DNA from: JBBSOW01 sp038259365
GTDB lineage: Bacteria; Actinomycetota; Actinomycetes; Propionibacteriales; Propionibacteriaceae
Reading direction: 5' to 3'
Assembly (NCBI GenBank): GCA_038259365.1
Contig: JBBSOW010000087.1
Span: forward strand, 1-12,994
DNA: 12,994 nt
Below, in pieces: positions 1-8,248 of the stretch (the first letter of the stretch is position 1; each line of letters opens with the position of its first letter). A program made the position numbers and the translations under genes. The notes beneath the pieces are model-generated. The model did not search any database. It had not been told where the DNA came from and saw only the letters and a program-made list of their open reading frames with translations.

Positions 1-3000
1 CTCGTGACGATAGCCAACGAGTCTGAAAACACCTGACCCGTCGGTACCATGAGCGGCATCACGGCCTTGCTCACCCGCGTGATAGCGATCGCCCGATCTA
101 GCGGGTCAAGCGCCTCGAGCAGCTCACCACGGCGTCTCCAGTACTTCCACCAGTCCGCCTTAGCTACCGACGCACTCGCCTGCATTCGCTCCGGCTTGAC
201 CAACTTCTCCAGCTGGGCGAACGGGATCGGGTAGGACGACGCTCGGTCCTCGGTCCAGTCGTGGAAGTTGATCACCCAGCGGCTCGCGGACGCATCCGGG
301 CGAGAGTTCAGATCCTTCCCGTTGAGGTAGGGAAAGAGGACGTCGGCGTTGCGCGGGTCGGCCCCGATCAGGGTGCGCGCGCGCTCAGGAGGCATCGTGA
401 AGCCCATGCCGAGGACGATCGAACCTTGAAAGGCAGTGTCGCCATTTGCCCGCAAGCGGTGAGGAGTTCCGGACGCGCGGGTACCGGCGTCCAGCGCTGG
501 CGTGATGCTGTTCACCGCAACGCGATCGAGCGTCGGGTGAACCCCCAGCCCTCGTCGGGACGTCCAGACCGCGCTGTACTCCAAAACGGCCGAGCGCGAC
601 GGCCACGGCTCGCTCTTGATCGCCGCCTTAATCGTGACCCCGTCGGTCGTGAGTTGATCGAGCCCGACCTCCCGGGTGTCGCCCTGCGCCAGGGTGTTGG
701 TGGCGATCAGGCCGGCCTGGCCGCGCGGGTTCAGCAGCTCGTGGGCGCGGAGCACGAAGTAGGCGACCAGATCGGCGTTCCCCCGGACCGACCGGCCGAT
801 GCCGTGCAGCAGGTAGTCGCGGTAGGCGGTGCCCATCGCTCCGGTGATCTTCTTGCCGCCAAGAAAGGGCGGGTTTCCGACGATCGCGTCGAAGCCCCCG
901 CTCCCACCGGTAAAGACCTCGGGGAACCGCAGCGGCCAGTGGAAGGGATCGCGAGGGTCGGCGCTCTCGACGTGATCGGTGTTAAGCCAACCCCGAACGT
1001 CTTCACGCGCATCGGCCACCACGCTCGATCCGGCGGGCTGGCCGACGAGCTCGCCGGCCACAACCTCCAGGCCCTTCGACGCCACCCGCAGACCCCGCTG
1101 CCCGCCGCCGGCGTGGGCCAGGGAGGTCGAGACCACCAGATCGGCCAGCAGATCGACCCGCCACCGCATCCGCTCGACGCCGGCCAGCGCGTCGCGCTTG
1201 GTGTCCAGCTGGTCCAGCGTCTCCCCGGGCAGGTCGGCCACCCGCTGCCGCTCCGCGGCCAGATCGGCCAACAGCGTGCGCACGCCCGCCGTCGGATCGA
1301 TCACCCAGCGGCCGTGGATCTCCCGGCCCGCGGCCGCGTCGAGGTGCAGGGCCTCCAACTGCTCCAGGCTGGCCAGGCCGAGCAGCGAATCCCCCGCCAT
1401 CAGCCGATCGTCGAGGAACGAGAAGGGCCGCTGGGGATCCATGGACACCAGCCACAGCGACAGCTTGGCCATCTCCACGGCCATCGGGTTGACGTCGACG
1501 CCGTAGAGGCAGTGTTCGACGATCAGCCGACGGGCCCGGGTGACGATCTCCGGGACCGCCCCGTCGACCTGCAACACCGCCCCCTCGGCCCCCGCCCGCT
1601 CGAGATGGTCGAGGGCATCTCGATCACCCTCCCGCGCCCAGGCCTCGATCAAGCGATCGGCCAGGAAGCGGCAGGCTGCTACCAGGAACGCCCCGGACCC
1701 CATGGCGATGTCGGCCACCCTGAGCTGCAGGATGTCCTCCGCCGAGGCCGGAACCCAGTCCCTTTCCTCGGTGGTGTCGAGCGGGCCGGGGGTGCCGTAC
1801 ACCAGCGGCAGCAGCGCGGTCTCGGTGATCTCTTTGGCCAGCTCGCTCGGCGTGTAGTGGGTGCCGCTCTGGGCGCGCGCCGAGCTGGCCGTGGCGTACA
1901 GCGAGCCCGCGGGGATCACCGTCGGCAATCCCCGCAGGTCGTGGCGAAGCAGGGCGAAGAGCGGCAGTATCCGTTCGGCCAGGGACTGGTTGCCCTCGGT
2001 TACGGCGAGCAGTCGCTGCAGGCGGCGGGTCCGCTCCTTGCCGTCGACCGGAGCCAACAGGCCCGTCACCTTCTTGAGCGATCCGATGCCCGAGGCGCGG
2101 TAGCGCTCGACCAGCTCCCCCGCGAGCGCGGAACGATCGACGACGCCGGTCTCGTAGTCAGTGCGGCTCCCCAGCAGGGCCTCCAGCTCGGGCAGCGGCA
2201 CCTCGGCCTCCAGGCCGCTCTTGCCGATCAACCCCAGGGTCCACTGCTCGGCCCGCATTGCGTCGAAGGCGAGCAGCCCTTCGTACACGTAGCCGATCTG
2301 TTCGACCTCCAGGGTGCGAAAGGAGACCTTGCGCCGCTCGGACTTGATCACCACGTACTGCACGGAGCGCAGCACGTGCAGCAGCGTGCGATCATCCACC
2401 GCGACCCGGCCCAGCCACGGGTGAACGGCCGGATCGAACAACGAGCCGTCGTAGGCCGGCAGGTTCAGCCGAGCTGTCTTTACGCCCCGATAGACCGCCC
2501 CCGAGGTGGCCAGCAACTGCAGCCAGGCCCCGGAGCGATAGTGCAGCGCCTCCTCGCCCGCCTCCTGGGCGTCGACCTCCAGCCGTTCGCACAGGTTCGA
2601 GACGCCGTACCCCTGCGCGTACACCGGATTGTCGGCCGGCAACAGGCCGCGTTCCTCGGCGAAGAGGAGGAAGACCAACCGCATCAGCACCCGAACGCTG
2701 CCGCTGTACACCTCCGCCGGCCGGATCGCTCTCAAACCGGGCCTGCCGAACGCCCGCCTCGCTGGCGTCCCAGCGCCCCATCGACTCGACCAACTGCTCG
2801 ACCGCCAGGCGAACCTGGACGCCCAGGGTCTCGGTGATCTCCTCCTGCGCGTTGAGGCTTTCCCGCAGCAGAGCGTCGAGGCCCTCACCCTCGGGCGCCG
2901 CCGCGAACCGGGCCTGACCCAACAACGAGACGAAGGCCCGCACCACCACCCTGTCGGCGGATTCGCTCCACGTCGCGGTGTCGAACGTCACGGTGCTGGT

Positions 3001-3555
3001 CACCCCGCCGCGCGGCGCCCACACGAGACACCACAGCCTGCCGCTGGTCACCAGGGCGAAGGGCACGTCGAGCGCCCGGCACGCCAGCGCCGCCCGATCC
3101 ACCGGCGTCGCCGCCCAATCGTCCGTCGTGATCCGTCCGCGAGGATCGGTGCCGCCCGGCACCAGGTAGCCCAGCACATGCGGCTGGGGCTGCCCAAGGC
3201 CGGAACGATCATCGATTGGGTCGGGCAGCAAGGCGAAGTCACAGGTGACGCGGGTGCCGCGCTCGGGCTGCGTCCAGTCCCAACCGGTCGGCGCCCAGGT
3301 GGCCGGATCTTCCCAGCTCAACAACTCGGCGACGACGAACTCGACCCAAGCCCGCGGTTTTCGGTCCGCGTACTCGTGGACGTCGCGTAGTTGCCCCATC
3401 GTCTCCGAGGAGACGGCGTCGAGGGTGGGCCAGACCCGGTTGAGCACCGGCGAGGTGAGGAACGGACCCTCGATCTCCACCAGCGACATCCAGTCGCGGC
3501 GCTGCGCGGCGCCATCGACTCTCGGCGGCCCGGCTCGGCGGAACGGCGGGCTCAC
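1..3555 (-). CDS. drmMI: DrmMI-like N6-adenine DNA methyltransferase (Eco57I type), partial, with one frameshift
   Basis: Large adenine-specific DNA methyltransferase, probably marking host DNA as self in an anti-phage system. The GTG start (3555) shares GTGA with the helicase stop; an internal ATG at 3489 (before SLVEIEGPFL) is an alternative start. The opening frame is good to about 2736. From about 2732 the homologous protein continues in the next frame and is open, by my own translation, all the way to base 1. One surplus base near 2733 would reconcile the two. In the joined protein (at least 1184 aa, C-terminus off the window) I see THYTPSELA at about 565, SAM motif I DIAMGSGAFL at 615-624, YGVDVNPMA at 684-692, the adenine-MTase catalytic NPPF at 894-897, and PYLNGKDL at about 1075 leading into a likely target-recognition region. 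Size, motif order and the adjacent DrmD-like helicase fit class 1 DISARM DrmMI. A type IIG-like or PglX-like MTase is the alternative. No endonuclease motif was recognised. MTase call about 0.95, DrmMI call about 0.6. Confidence 0.85.
2725..2750 (-). other. Frameshift site inside the methyltransferase gene
   Basis: Reading the minus strand, the opening frame runs through GRWDASEAGVRQAR, then turns into Arg/Gly-rich low-quality sequence and stops at 2392. The next frame, from 2732 on, reads RAIRPAEVYSG and continues as a clean methyltransferase. Removing one base of the TTT run (plus-strand AAA, 2734-2736) or a neighbouring base joins the two as QARLRAIRPAEVYSG. Left as is, the first frame gives a 387-aa product without SAM-binding or catalytic motifs. 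An internal ATG at 2684-2682 could restart translation. A sequencing or assembly indel is the simplest cause; a genuine inactivating or phase-variable mutation is possible. Confidence 0.85.
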
Positions 3556-6500
3556 CGGTCGGCCTCGGGAAGTACGAACACGACGGCCAACGGGAAGGTA
3601 TGTTCGGTCAGGTTGCGATATCTGGCGTCGATCCCCCCCGCCTCGGCGGCCTCCTCAACCGGCAGCGCGGCGAGCCGCTCGGCGGCGGCTTCTCGGTCCC
3701 GTTGGCGCTGGTTGGCCTCCGCCGCCTCGGTCAGCGGCAGCTCGTCCTGAGCACCCACATCCAAGGTCTCGGTCAGCGTCGCCGTGAAGCGCTGGAAGTT
3801 GAGCCGGTTACGAGACACCTCGCCCTCTCGGCGACGATCGAGGGCCCGCCGCACCTGCTCGCCGCGCGTCCGGACCCGCCACTCCAGGGCGCCGATCAGC
3901 CCCGCCTCGGTTCCCGGCCAGGCGGCGCGGACCTGCTGCTCGGCCGTCGCGCTCGGCTGGGGGCGATCGGCTTCCAGCGCCTCGGCGACGATGTCGCCCA
4001 GCAGGCGCAGCGACTCCACGCGGGCGAAGCGTCCGCCGGGGCGGATCCAGCCGCCAGCGTGCACCACCTCCTCGTGCAGCCGCACCGCGTCGCCGCCGAT
4101 GACGAGGAACCGCGCGTAGGCCACGGCGAGGGGTTCGGTCAGGCCAGGATGCCGGCCGACGACGACGGACGTGCGAGACAGCTGCACCTGGTCCGAGGCG
4201 GCAGCTGCGGTGAGCAGTCGGGTGGACATGGCGACCAGCGGATGGTTGAGGTGGGCGTAGACCACGTCTTCCCGCCGCTCCCGAGCGATCGCCGGGTCGA
4301 AGGTGACCGGCCGCAGTTCGTCGGGGCGAAGCGGGTGGGCCAACCGGTCGGTGGCCTTCACCCAGTTGCCGGTCAGCGGTGGCACCGCCCAAACCGGATC
4401 GGGATCCACCGCGCGTGCCAGCGGCGCCTGCCGGGCCAGCCGGAGCCCGGTGCCGACCAGCCGACGAACGCGCTCGGGGGTGATGTCGAGGTCCGCGACG
4501 GTGTTGTCCAGCTGGGTGCGAAGCCGGGCCACCTGCTCGCGGACGCCGGCATCGGAGGCCAACCCGGGGGCGCCGCCCGGCGCGGGATCCTCCAGCAGCT
4601 TGCGATCTACCGGCTGCCCGAGCATCGCCCGCTGGACGGCGGTGGCCAGCACCGGATTGGCCGAACCGAGATCGGACTCGACCTGGGTGATCTTGATCGC
4701 GATCCTGGACAGGAAGTCGGCGTCGGCGTCGAAGCCGTGCCCGCCGCGGCGCCACCCGGTGGATACGAAGTGACGGACCTCGGGAGTCTCGCGCTGCCCG
4801 TAGCGGTCGATCCGGCCGATCCGTTGTTCCAACCGGTTGGGGTTGAAGGGGATGTCGTAGTTGATCATGCGATGGCAGTGCCAGTGGAGATCGATCCCCT
4901 CGGCCGCCGCGTCCGTGGCGATCAGGATCCTGATCTTGGTCTCCGGGGTGGTCCCGGGGGCGGACTGGAACCGCTGACGCAACTGCTCGCGGTCACCTGC
5001 ATCCATGCCGCCGTGCAGCAGCCCGACCCGGTGATCTTGGGCCAGGCCTTCGCGCCGCAGCAGCTCCAGCAGCCAGTTCTGGGTGTCCCGGTACTCGGTG
5101 AAGACCACGACCCGCTCGTTCAGCCAGAGGTCCTCGGCCAGGCACACGCTGCGAAGGTAGGCGATCAGGGCGCCCGCCTTGGTATCGGGCCGGTGGGCGT
5201 ACGGCGCCGCCCAGTCGCCCATCTGGGCGAGCAAGCCTTGAGCGTCGGCCGAGCGCGCGTCCCCGACCCCGGAGGTCGCGCGGCGCAGCGCGGCGTCCTC
5301 TTCCTCTCGGCGATCCTCGTCGTCCAGGGTGTCGCGTTCGTCGGCGCAAACCAGGAAGCCGTCGGCCCAGCCGTCGTCATCCTCATCGGGCCACTGGTCG
5401 GGGTTGTCGTCGAAGGCGGTATCGCCGTGAGAGGAGGCCGGGGCAAGGGAACGGGCCAGGCTGGCCTGCACCACCGCCACCGTGGCGGCGAAGGCGGCGG
5501 GCGAGGAGTAGAGCCGCTTCTTCAACAGCAACGCGACCACATCACCGCGTTTGCCGTTCCGGGCGGCTCGGCGCTCCGAGCGCCGGGCCGCCACGAACCG
5601 GGTCAGCAGATCGTAGGCTCGCCGATCCTCGTCGGTGTACTCGACCTCGATGTAGGCGGACTTTCGCTTCAGAAAGGTCGCGCCCGCTCCGGTCTTGACG
5701 TCGCGCTTGAGGCGCCGAATCACGGTTTCGCGCTGGCTGACGCGATCGGGCTGCACGCCGCGGGCGAATCGTTGGTTATCGACCAGGGCCAACAGCGCGG
5801 TGAACGACTCGGAATAGCCGTTGTGCGGGGTGGCCGACAGGAACAGCCGGTGCTCGCAATGTGGGGCCAGGCTGCGGATGAGCTTGGTCTGCTGCGAATC
5901 CACGGCGTAGCGCTGCTTCGGTGCCGCCGGCGCGACGTGGTGGGCCTCGTCGAGAATTAGCAGGTCGATGGACCGGTGGCGGGGGTCGATGTCGGCCGGC
6001 AGAAACTCGTTCAACAACCGTTGGGCGCGATTGGTCCGCAGCCAGGGCAGCGAGACGATCATCAGCTGGTGGCTGCGGAACGGGTTGGCCGCCGAGCCGC
6101 GCACCCGGCGCAGCCGCGCGCACTCTTCCGCGTCGATGACGGTGAAGTCGAGCCCGAACTTTTCGTCCATTTCGTCTCGCCACTTGCTCGTCAGACCTGC
6201 CGGTGCCACGACCAGGATCTTGCGCGCGCGGTGCCGGAGCAGCAGCTCAAGCGCGACCAGCCCGGCCTCGATGGTCTTACCGAGGCCCACGTCGTCGGCC
6301 AGCAGCAGGTTGACGCGGGGGGCCACCAGGGCGCGGGCGAGCGGCTCCAGTTGATAGTCCTCGATGAAGGCACCGGCGCGAAACGGGGCTTGCAGATGGT
6401 AGACGTCGGCGGACGTGCCGCTCGACCAACGGGCCGCGTCCAGGAACGCGGCCATGGTGGCGGGGGGGTCAAAATCCACCGGCTGCGGCAGGGCCCCCGC

Positions 6501-6674
6501 ATCGATCACCTCGGCGTCCACCTCGACGTCCCAGACGACGTGGAGGCCCTCGCCGTAGCGGCCATCCTCGATGCTGCTCAGCTCGATGAGCGGTTCGGGA
6601 CCCGCCTCGACGTCGCCAACAATCCACCGCTGTCCGCGGACGCGCACCAGCGCGCCAGGTATGGGAGAGCTCAC
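3552..6674 (-). CDS. drmD: SNF2-family DEAH helicase, DrmD-like (DISARM class 1)
   Basis: A 1040-aa superfamily 2 SNF2-like ATPase, probably a DNA translocase acting with the downstream methyltransferase. I start it at GTG 6674, which overlaps the Fic stop as GTGA; the frame is open further upstream, but that part lies over the Fic gene. The N-terminal PGALVRVRGQRWIVGDVE and a region ending in LQAPFRAGAFIEDYQLEP (94-111, Q-motif-like) precede the ATPase core. Walker A is DDVGLGKT (127-134), Walker B is LILDEAHH (239-246), motif III is LSATPHNG (279-286), motif V is IATDAAAEGIDL (585-596), and motif VI is QRIGRIDRYGQ (617-627). Between the lobes, residues about 412-462 form a very acidic linker. 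The roughly 400-residue C-terminal half has no motif I recognise. Order and size match DrmD of class 1 DISARM; other stand-alone RapA/SNF2-like helicases are possible. It ends at 3552, with its TGA inside the start of the methyltransferase, so the two are translationally coupled. Confidence 0.9.
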   Translation of the reverse strand: MSSPIPGALVRVRGQRWIVGDVEAGPEPLIELSSIEDGRYGEGLHVVWDVEVDAEVIDAGALPQPVDFDPPATMAAFLDAARWSSGTSADVYHLQAPFRAGAFIEDYQLEPLARALVAPRVNLLLADDVGLGKTIEAGLVALELLLRHRARKILVVAPAGLTSKWRDEMDEKFGLDFTVIDAEECARLRRVRGSAANPFRSHQLMIVSLPWLRTNRAQRLLNEFLPADIDPRHRSIDLLILDEAHHVAPAAPKQRYAVDSQQTKLIRSLAPHCEHRLFLSATPHNGYSESFTALLALVDNQRFARGVQPDRVSQRETVIRRLKRDVKTGAGATFLKRKSAYIEVEYTDEDRRAYDLLTRFVAARRSERRAARNGKRGDVVALLLKKRLYSSPAAFAATVAVVQASLARSLAPASSHGDTAFDDNPDQWPDEDDDGWADGFLVCADERDTLDDEDRREEEDAALRRATSGVGDARSADAQGLLAQMGDWAAPYAHRPDTKAGALIAYLRSVCLAEDLWLNERVVVFTEYRDTQNWLLELLRREGLAQDHRVGLLHGGMDAGDREQLRQRFQSAPGTTPETKIRILIATDAAAEGIDLHWHCHRMINYDIPFNPNRLEQRIGRIDRYGQRETPEVRHFVSTGWRRGGHGFDADADFLSRIAIKITQVESDLGSANPVLATAVQRAMLGQPVDRKLLEDPAPGGAPGLASDAGVREQVARLRTQLDNTVADLDITPERVRRLVGTGLRLARQAPLARAVDPDPVWAVPPLTGNWVKATDRLAHPLRPDELRPVTFDPAIARERREDVVYAHLNHPLVAMSTRLLTAAAASDQVQLSRTSVVVGRHPGLTEPLAVAYARFLVIGGDAVRLHEEVVHAGGWIRPGGRFARVESLRLLGDIVAEALEADRPQPSATAEQQVRAAWPGTEAGLIGALEWRVRTRGEQVRRALDRRREGEVSRNRLNFQRFTATLTETLDVGAQDELPLTEAAEANQRQRDREAAAERLAALPVEEAAEAGGIDARYRNLTEHTFPLAVVFVLPEADR

Positions 6675-8146
6675 CCGAGGTCCCGCTGCCACTGGGCCAA
6701 CCCGATGACCAGGCTTTGGGCCACCCAGTCGGCAAACTGACCCTGCAACCTCTTCTTGCTCTCGTCGGTCTCGGCATCGGCGGTGGTGGCGATGAAGTAG
6801 TCCTCGCATACCTTGACCGTGTGGGCCTTTTCGGTCTCCGGGTCGGTCGTGATGAGTCCGCACACGGCGGCCAGGCTACCGAGGCTCGATCCGATCGCGC
6901 TGGTCGCGATCAGCAGGGTGGCCGTTGGGCCGTTGCGGCGGGGTCGAACCACCATCCGTACCCAGCGCGAGCCGCGCGTGAGGTCGGCGAAATAGCCGCT
7001 GTTGCGCGCCAGCTCGATCCTCGGCCAGCGGTAGGCCTGTGCCTTCTCGGCCGTGTTGATGTCTACCTTCACCGTGATGTCGGGCAAAACCTCCCGCAGC
7101 GAGTCGAGGATTTGTAGCGTGGTCTGGTCTGCGGCCCGCTCCGCCACCGTGATCAGCAGATCGGCCACGTCGTCCAGGGTGGACGCCTGGGGGGCGGAAC
7201 CCTGCGCCACGAGCTTGTCTTTCAGCCCCGAGAGCACATCGCCCATGTGGGTGCTCAACGGTTGCTGAGTGGCCTGGCTCGCTCCAAGCGCCATCACGAA
7301 CGCTCGGCTCTGCCAGCTCGCGAAGAGTCTGATCAGGACGTTCAGCGCGCCGTCGTCCGCCTTCTCCAAGGCGTCGATGTAGGACGCTCGATCGTCGCGC
7401 AGCACCACGAGCGGGTGCCAATGCTCCTTGATGAAGACGATGCTCGCGAGGAGGCGAGCCACCCGGCCATTGCCGTCCTGGAAGGGATGGATCTGGGTGA
7501 AACGGTGGTGCAGCCAGGCCGCCAACACCTCCGGCGCCACCCCGATCGACTCGTACTGAACGTACAAGTCGATCAGCCGGTCCATCTCCGAGGCGACCTG
7601 CTCCGGGGGGCAGTAGGAGTGGACGATCCCGTCGGGCCGCGTCGGGTTGTTGGGCACCGTTTTCCATTCGCCGCGGGCCAACTCGACTTCGCGCAGCCCG
7701 CCGAACTGATCCATCGCCGTAGTGGTGGGCTGGTGCCGGGTCAAGAGCACGTGAATTTCCTTCACCACCGAGGTCGAGAGCGGCCGCTGACGCTTCACCA
7801 CATCGAAGATGTAGTCGATGGCTTCGCGCTGATCGCGGAGGATCGCGATTACCAGCTGGGGGTCGCGATTGGTGTCCGCGTGACTGAGCAGGGATGTGCT
7901 GAAACCCTCCGCGATCAGGGTCTCCGTGACACCGCGATCCAAGGCGTACAGACCCTCGATGACGCCCGTTTCGACCGCCATCCTGTTCTTCATCTGCTCG
8001 ACCAGCCTGGTCTCGGCGCCCTGATCCTTCAGAAACTGACGCTCGGCCGACCACTGCGTGGCCAGCGCGGCGAGACGTGGAGAGCGTTGCCTGGAAACGT
8101 CTAACGGGAGCCCGGCGATACCGAGCCAACGTCCGGGGGCGGTCAT
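6671..8146 (-). CDS. Fic-domain protein (probable AMP transferase), class II-like, first gene of the defence operon
   Basis: A 491-aa Fic/DOC-superfamily protein. Such enzymes usually move AMP from ATP to a hydroxyl side chain of a target protein. The active-site loop IHPFQDGNGRVAR (219-231) matches HxFx(D/E)GNGRxxR with all key residues, so catalysis should be intact. Upstream, TGVIEG (60-65) fits the inhibitory helix pattern (S/T)xxxE(G/N). Because it lies before the Fic core, this is a class II arrangement, with Glu64 expected to hold the enzyme off. A flap-like segment (about 161-185, ending near SYCPPEQV) also fits the family. Residues from about 260 on are long and unrecognised, possibly a partner- or DNA-binding part. 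The ATG start at 8146 is preceded by an in-frame extension that runs over mutY and was not used. A TATGCT box lies six bases upstream. The stop TGA (6673-6671) overlaps the helicase GTG. The target is unknown; toxin-like, regulatory and defence roles are all open. Confidence 0.92.
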   Translation of the reverse strand: MTAPGRWLGIAGLPLDVSRQRSPRLAALATQWSAERQFLKDQGAETRLVEQMKNRMAVETGVIEGLYALDRGVTETLIAEGFSTSLLSHADTNRDPQLVIAILRDQREAIDYIFDVVKRQRPLSTSVVKEIHVLLTRHQPTTTAMDQFGGLREVELARGEWKTVPNNPTRPDGIVHSYCPPEQVASEMDRLIDLYVQYESIGVAPEVLAAWLHHRFTQIHPFQDGNGRVARLLASIVFIKEHWHPLVVLRDDRASYIDALEKADDGALNVLIRLFASWQSRAFVMALGASQATQQPLSTHMGDVLSGLKDKLVAQGSAPQASTLDDVADLLITVAERAADQTTLQILDSLREVLPDITVKVDINTAEKAQAYRWPRIELARNSGYFADLTRGSRWVRMVVRPRRNGPTATLLIATSAIGSSLGSLAAVCGLITTDPETEKAHTVKVCEDYFIATTADAETDESKKRLQGQFADWVAQSLVIGLAQWQRDLG

Positions 8147-8158
8147 TACCGGAGCATA
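8144..8158 (-). promoter_or_regulatory. Possible -10 box and leaderless start for the Fic operon
   Basis: On the minus strand TATGCT (8158-8153) sits six bases before the Fic ATG, which puts a transcript start at or beside the start codon. It fits the actinobacterial TAnnnT consensus, and there is no convincing Shine-Dalgarno sequence. No clear -35 was found, so this rests on the -10 and its spacing. Confidence 0.35.
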
Positions 8159-8183
8159 ACAAGAGATCCCGCTGGCGAACGGA

Positions 8184-8197
8184 TTCCGGCTTCCGGC
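8184..8197. repeat. Tandem 7-base repeat TTCCGGC x2 in the Fic/mutY divergent region
   Basis: TTCCGGC occurs twice head to tail (8184-8190 and 8191-8197), midway between the two divergent start codons. It could be a regulator half-site pair, or chance in GC-rich DNA. The rest of the 99-base gap shows no hairpin I trust. Confidence 0.4.
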
Positions 8198-8232
8198 GCG
8201 GATGAACTCAACATCGCGCCCGCAACCCACGG

Positions 8233-8248
8233 TAGCCTCGCCGGGGTG
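8233..8248 (+). promoter_or_regulatory. Possible -10 box and leaderless start for mutY
   Basis: TAGCCT (8233-8238) is followed by seven bases and then the mutY GTG (8246). This is the spacing expected if transcription begins at the start codon. No Shine-Dalgarno sequence and no clear -35 are visible. Confidence 0.35.

Noticed and set aside
49..234. 61-aa plus-strand open frame at the left edge
   Set aside because: It lies antisense to the continuing methyltransferase frame and is Ser-rich low-complexity; no support.
2725..2750. Programmed +1 frameshift in the methyltransferase
   Set aside because: There is no recognisable slippery stop context, no spaced Shine-Dalgarno-like stimulator and no obvious downstream structure. 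A simple indel is more likely.
261..2837. 858-aa open frame on the plus strand
   Set aside because: It is the exact antisense shadow of the methyltransferase frame. Its Arg/Gln/Pro/His-rich product has no domain pattern, while the minus strand carries the SAM and NPPF motifs.
3600..5960. 786-aa open frame on the plus strand
   Set aside because: It is antisense to the helicase gene; the composition is that of GC-rich shadow sequence, with no motifs.
6675..6863. 63-residue N-terminal extension of the helicase
   Set aside because: It would overlap the Fic coding end by nearly 200 bases and reads as basic shadow sequence. GTG 6674, overlapping the Fic stop, gives the conserved N-terminus.
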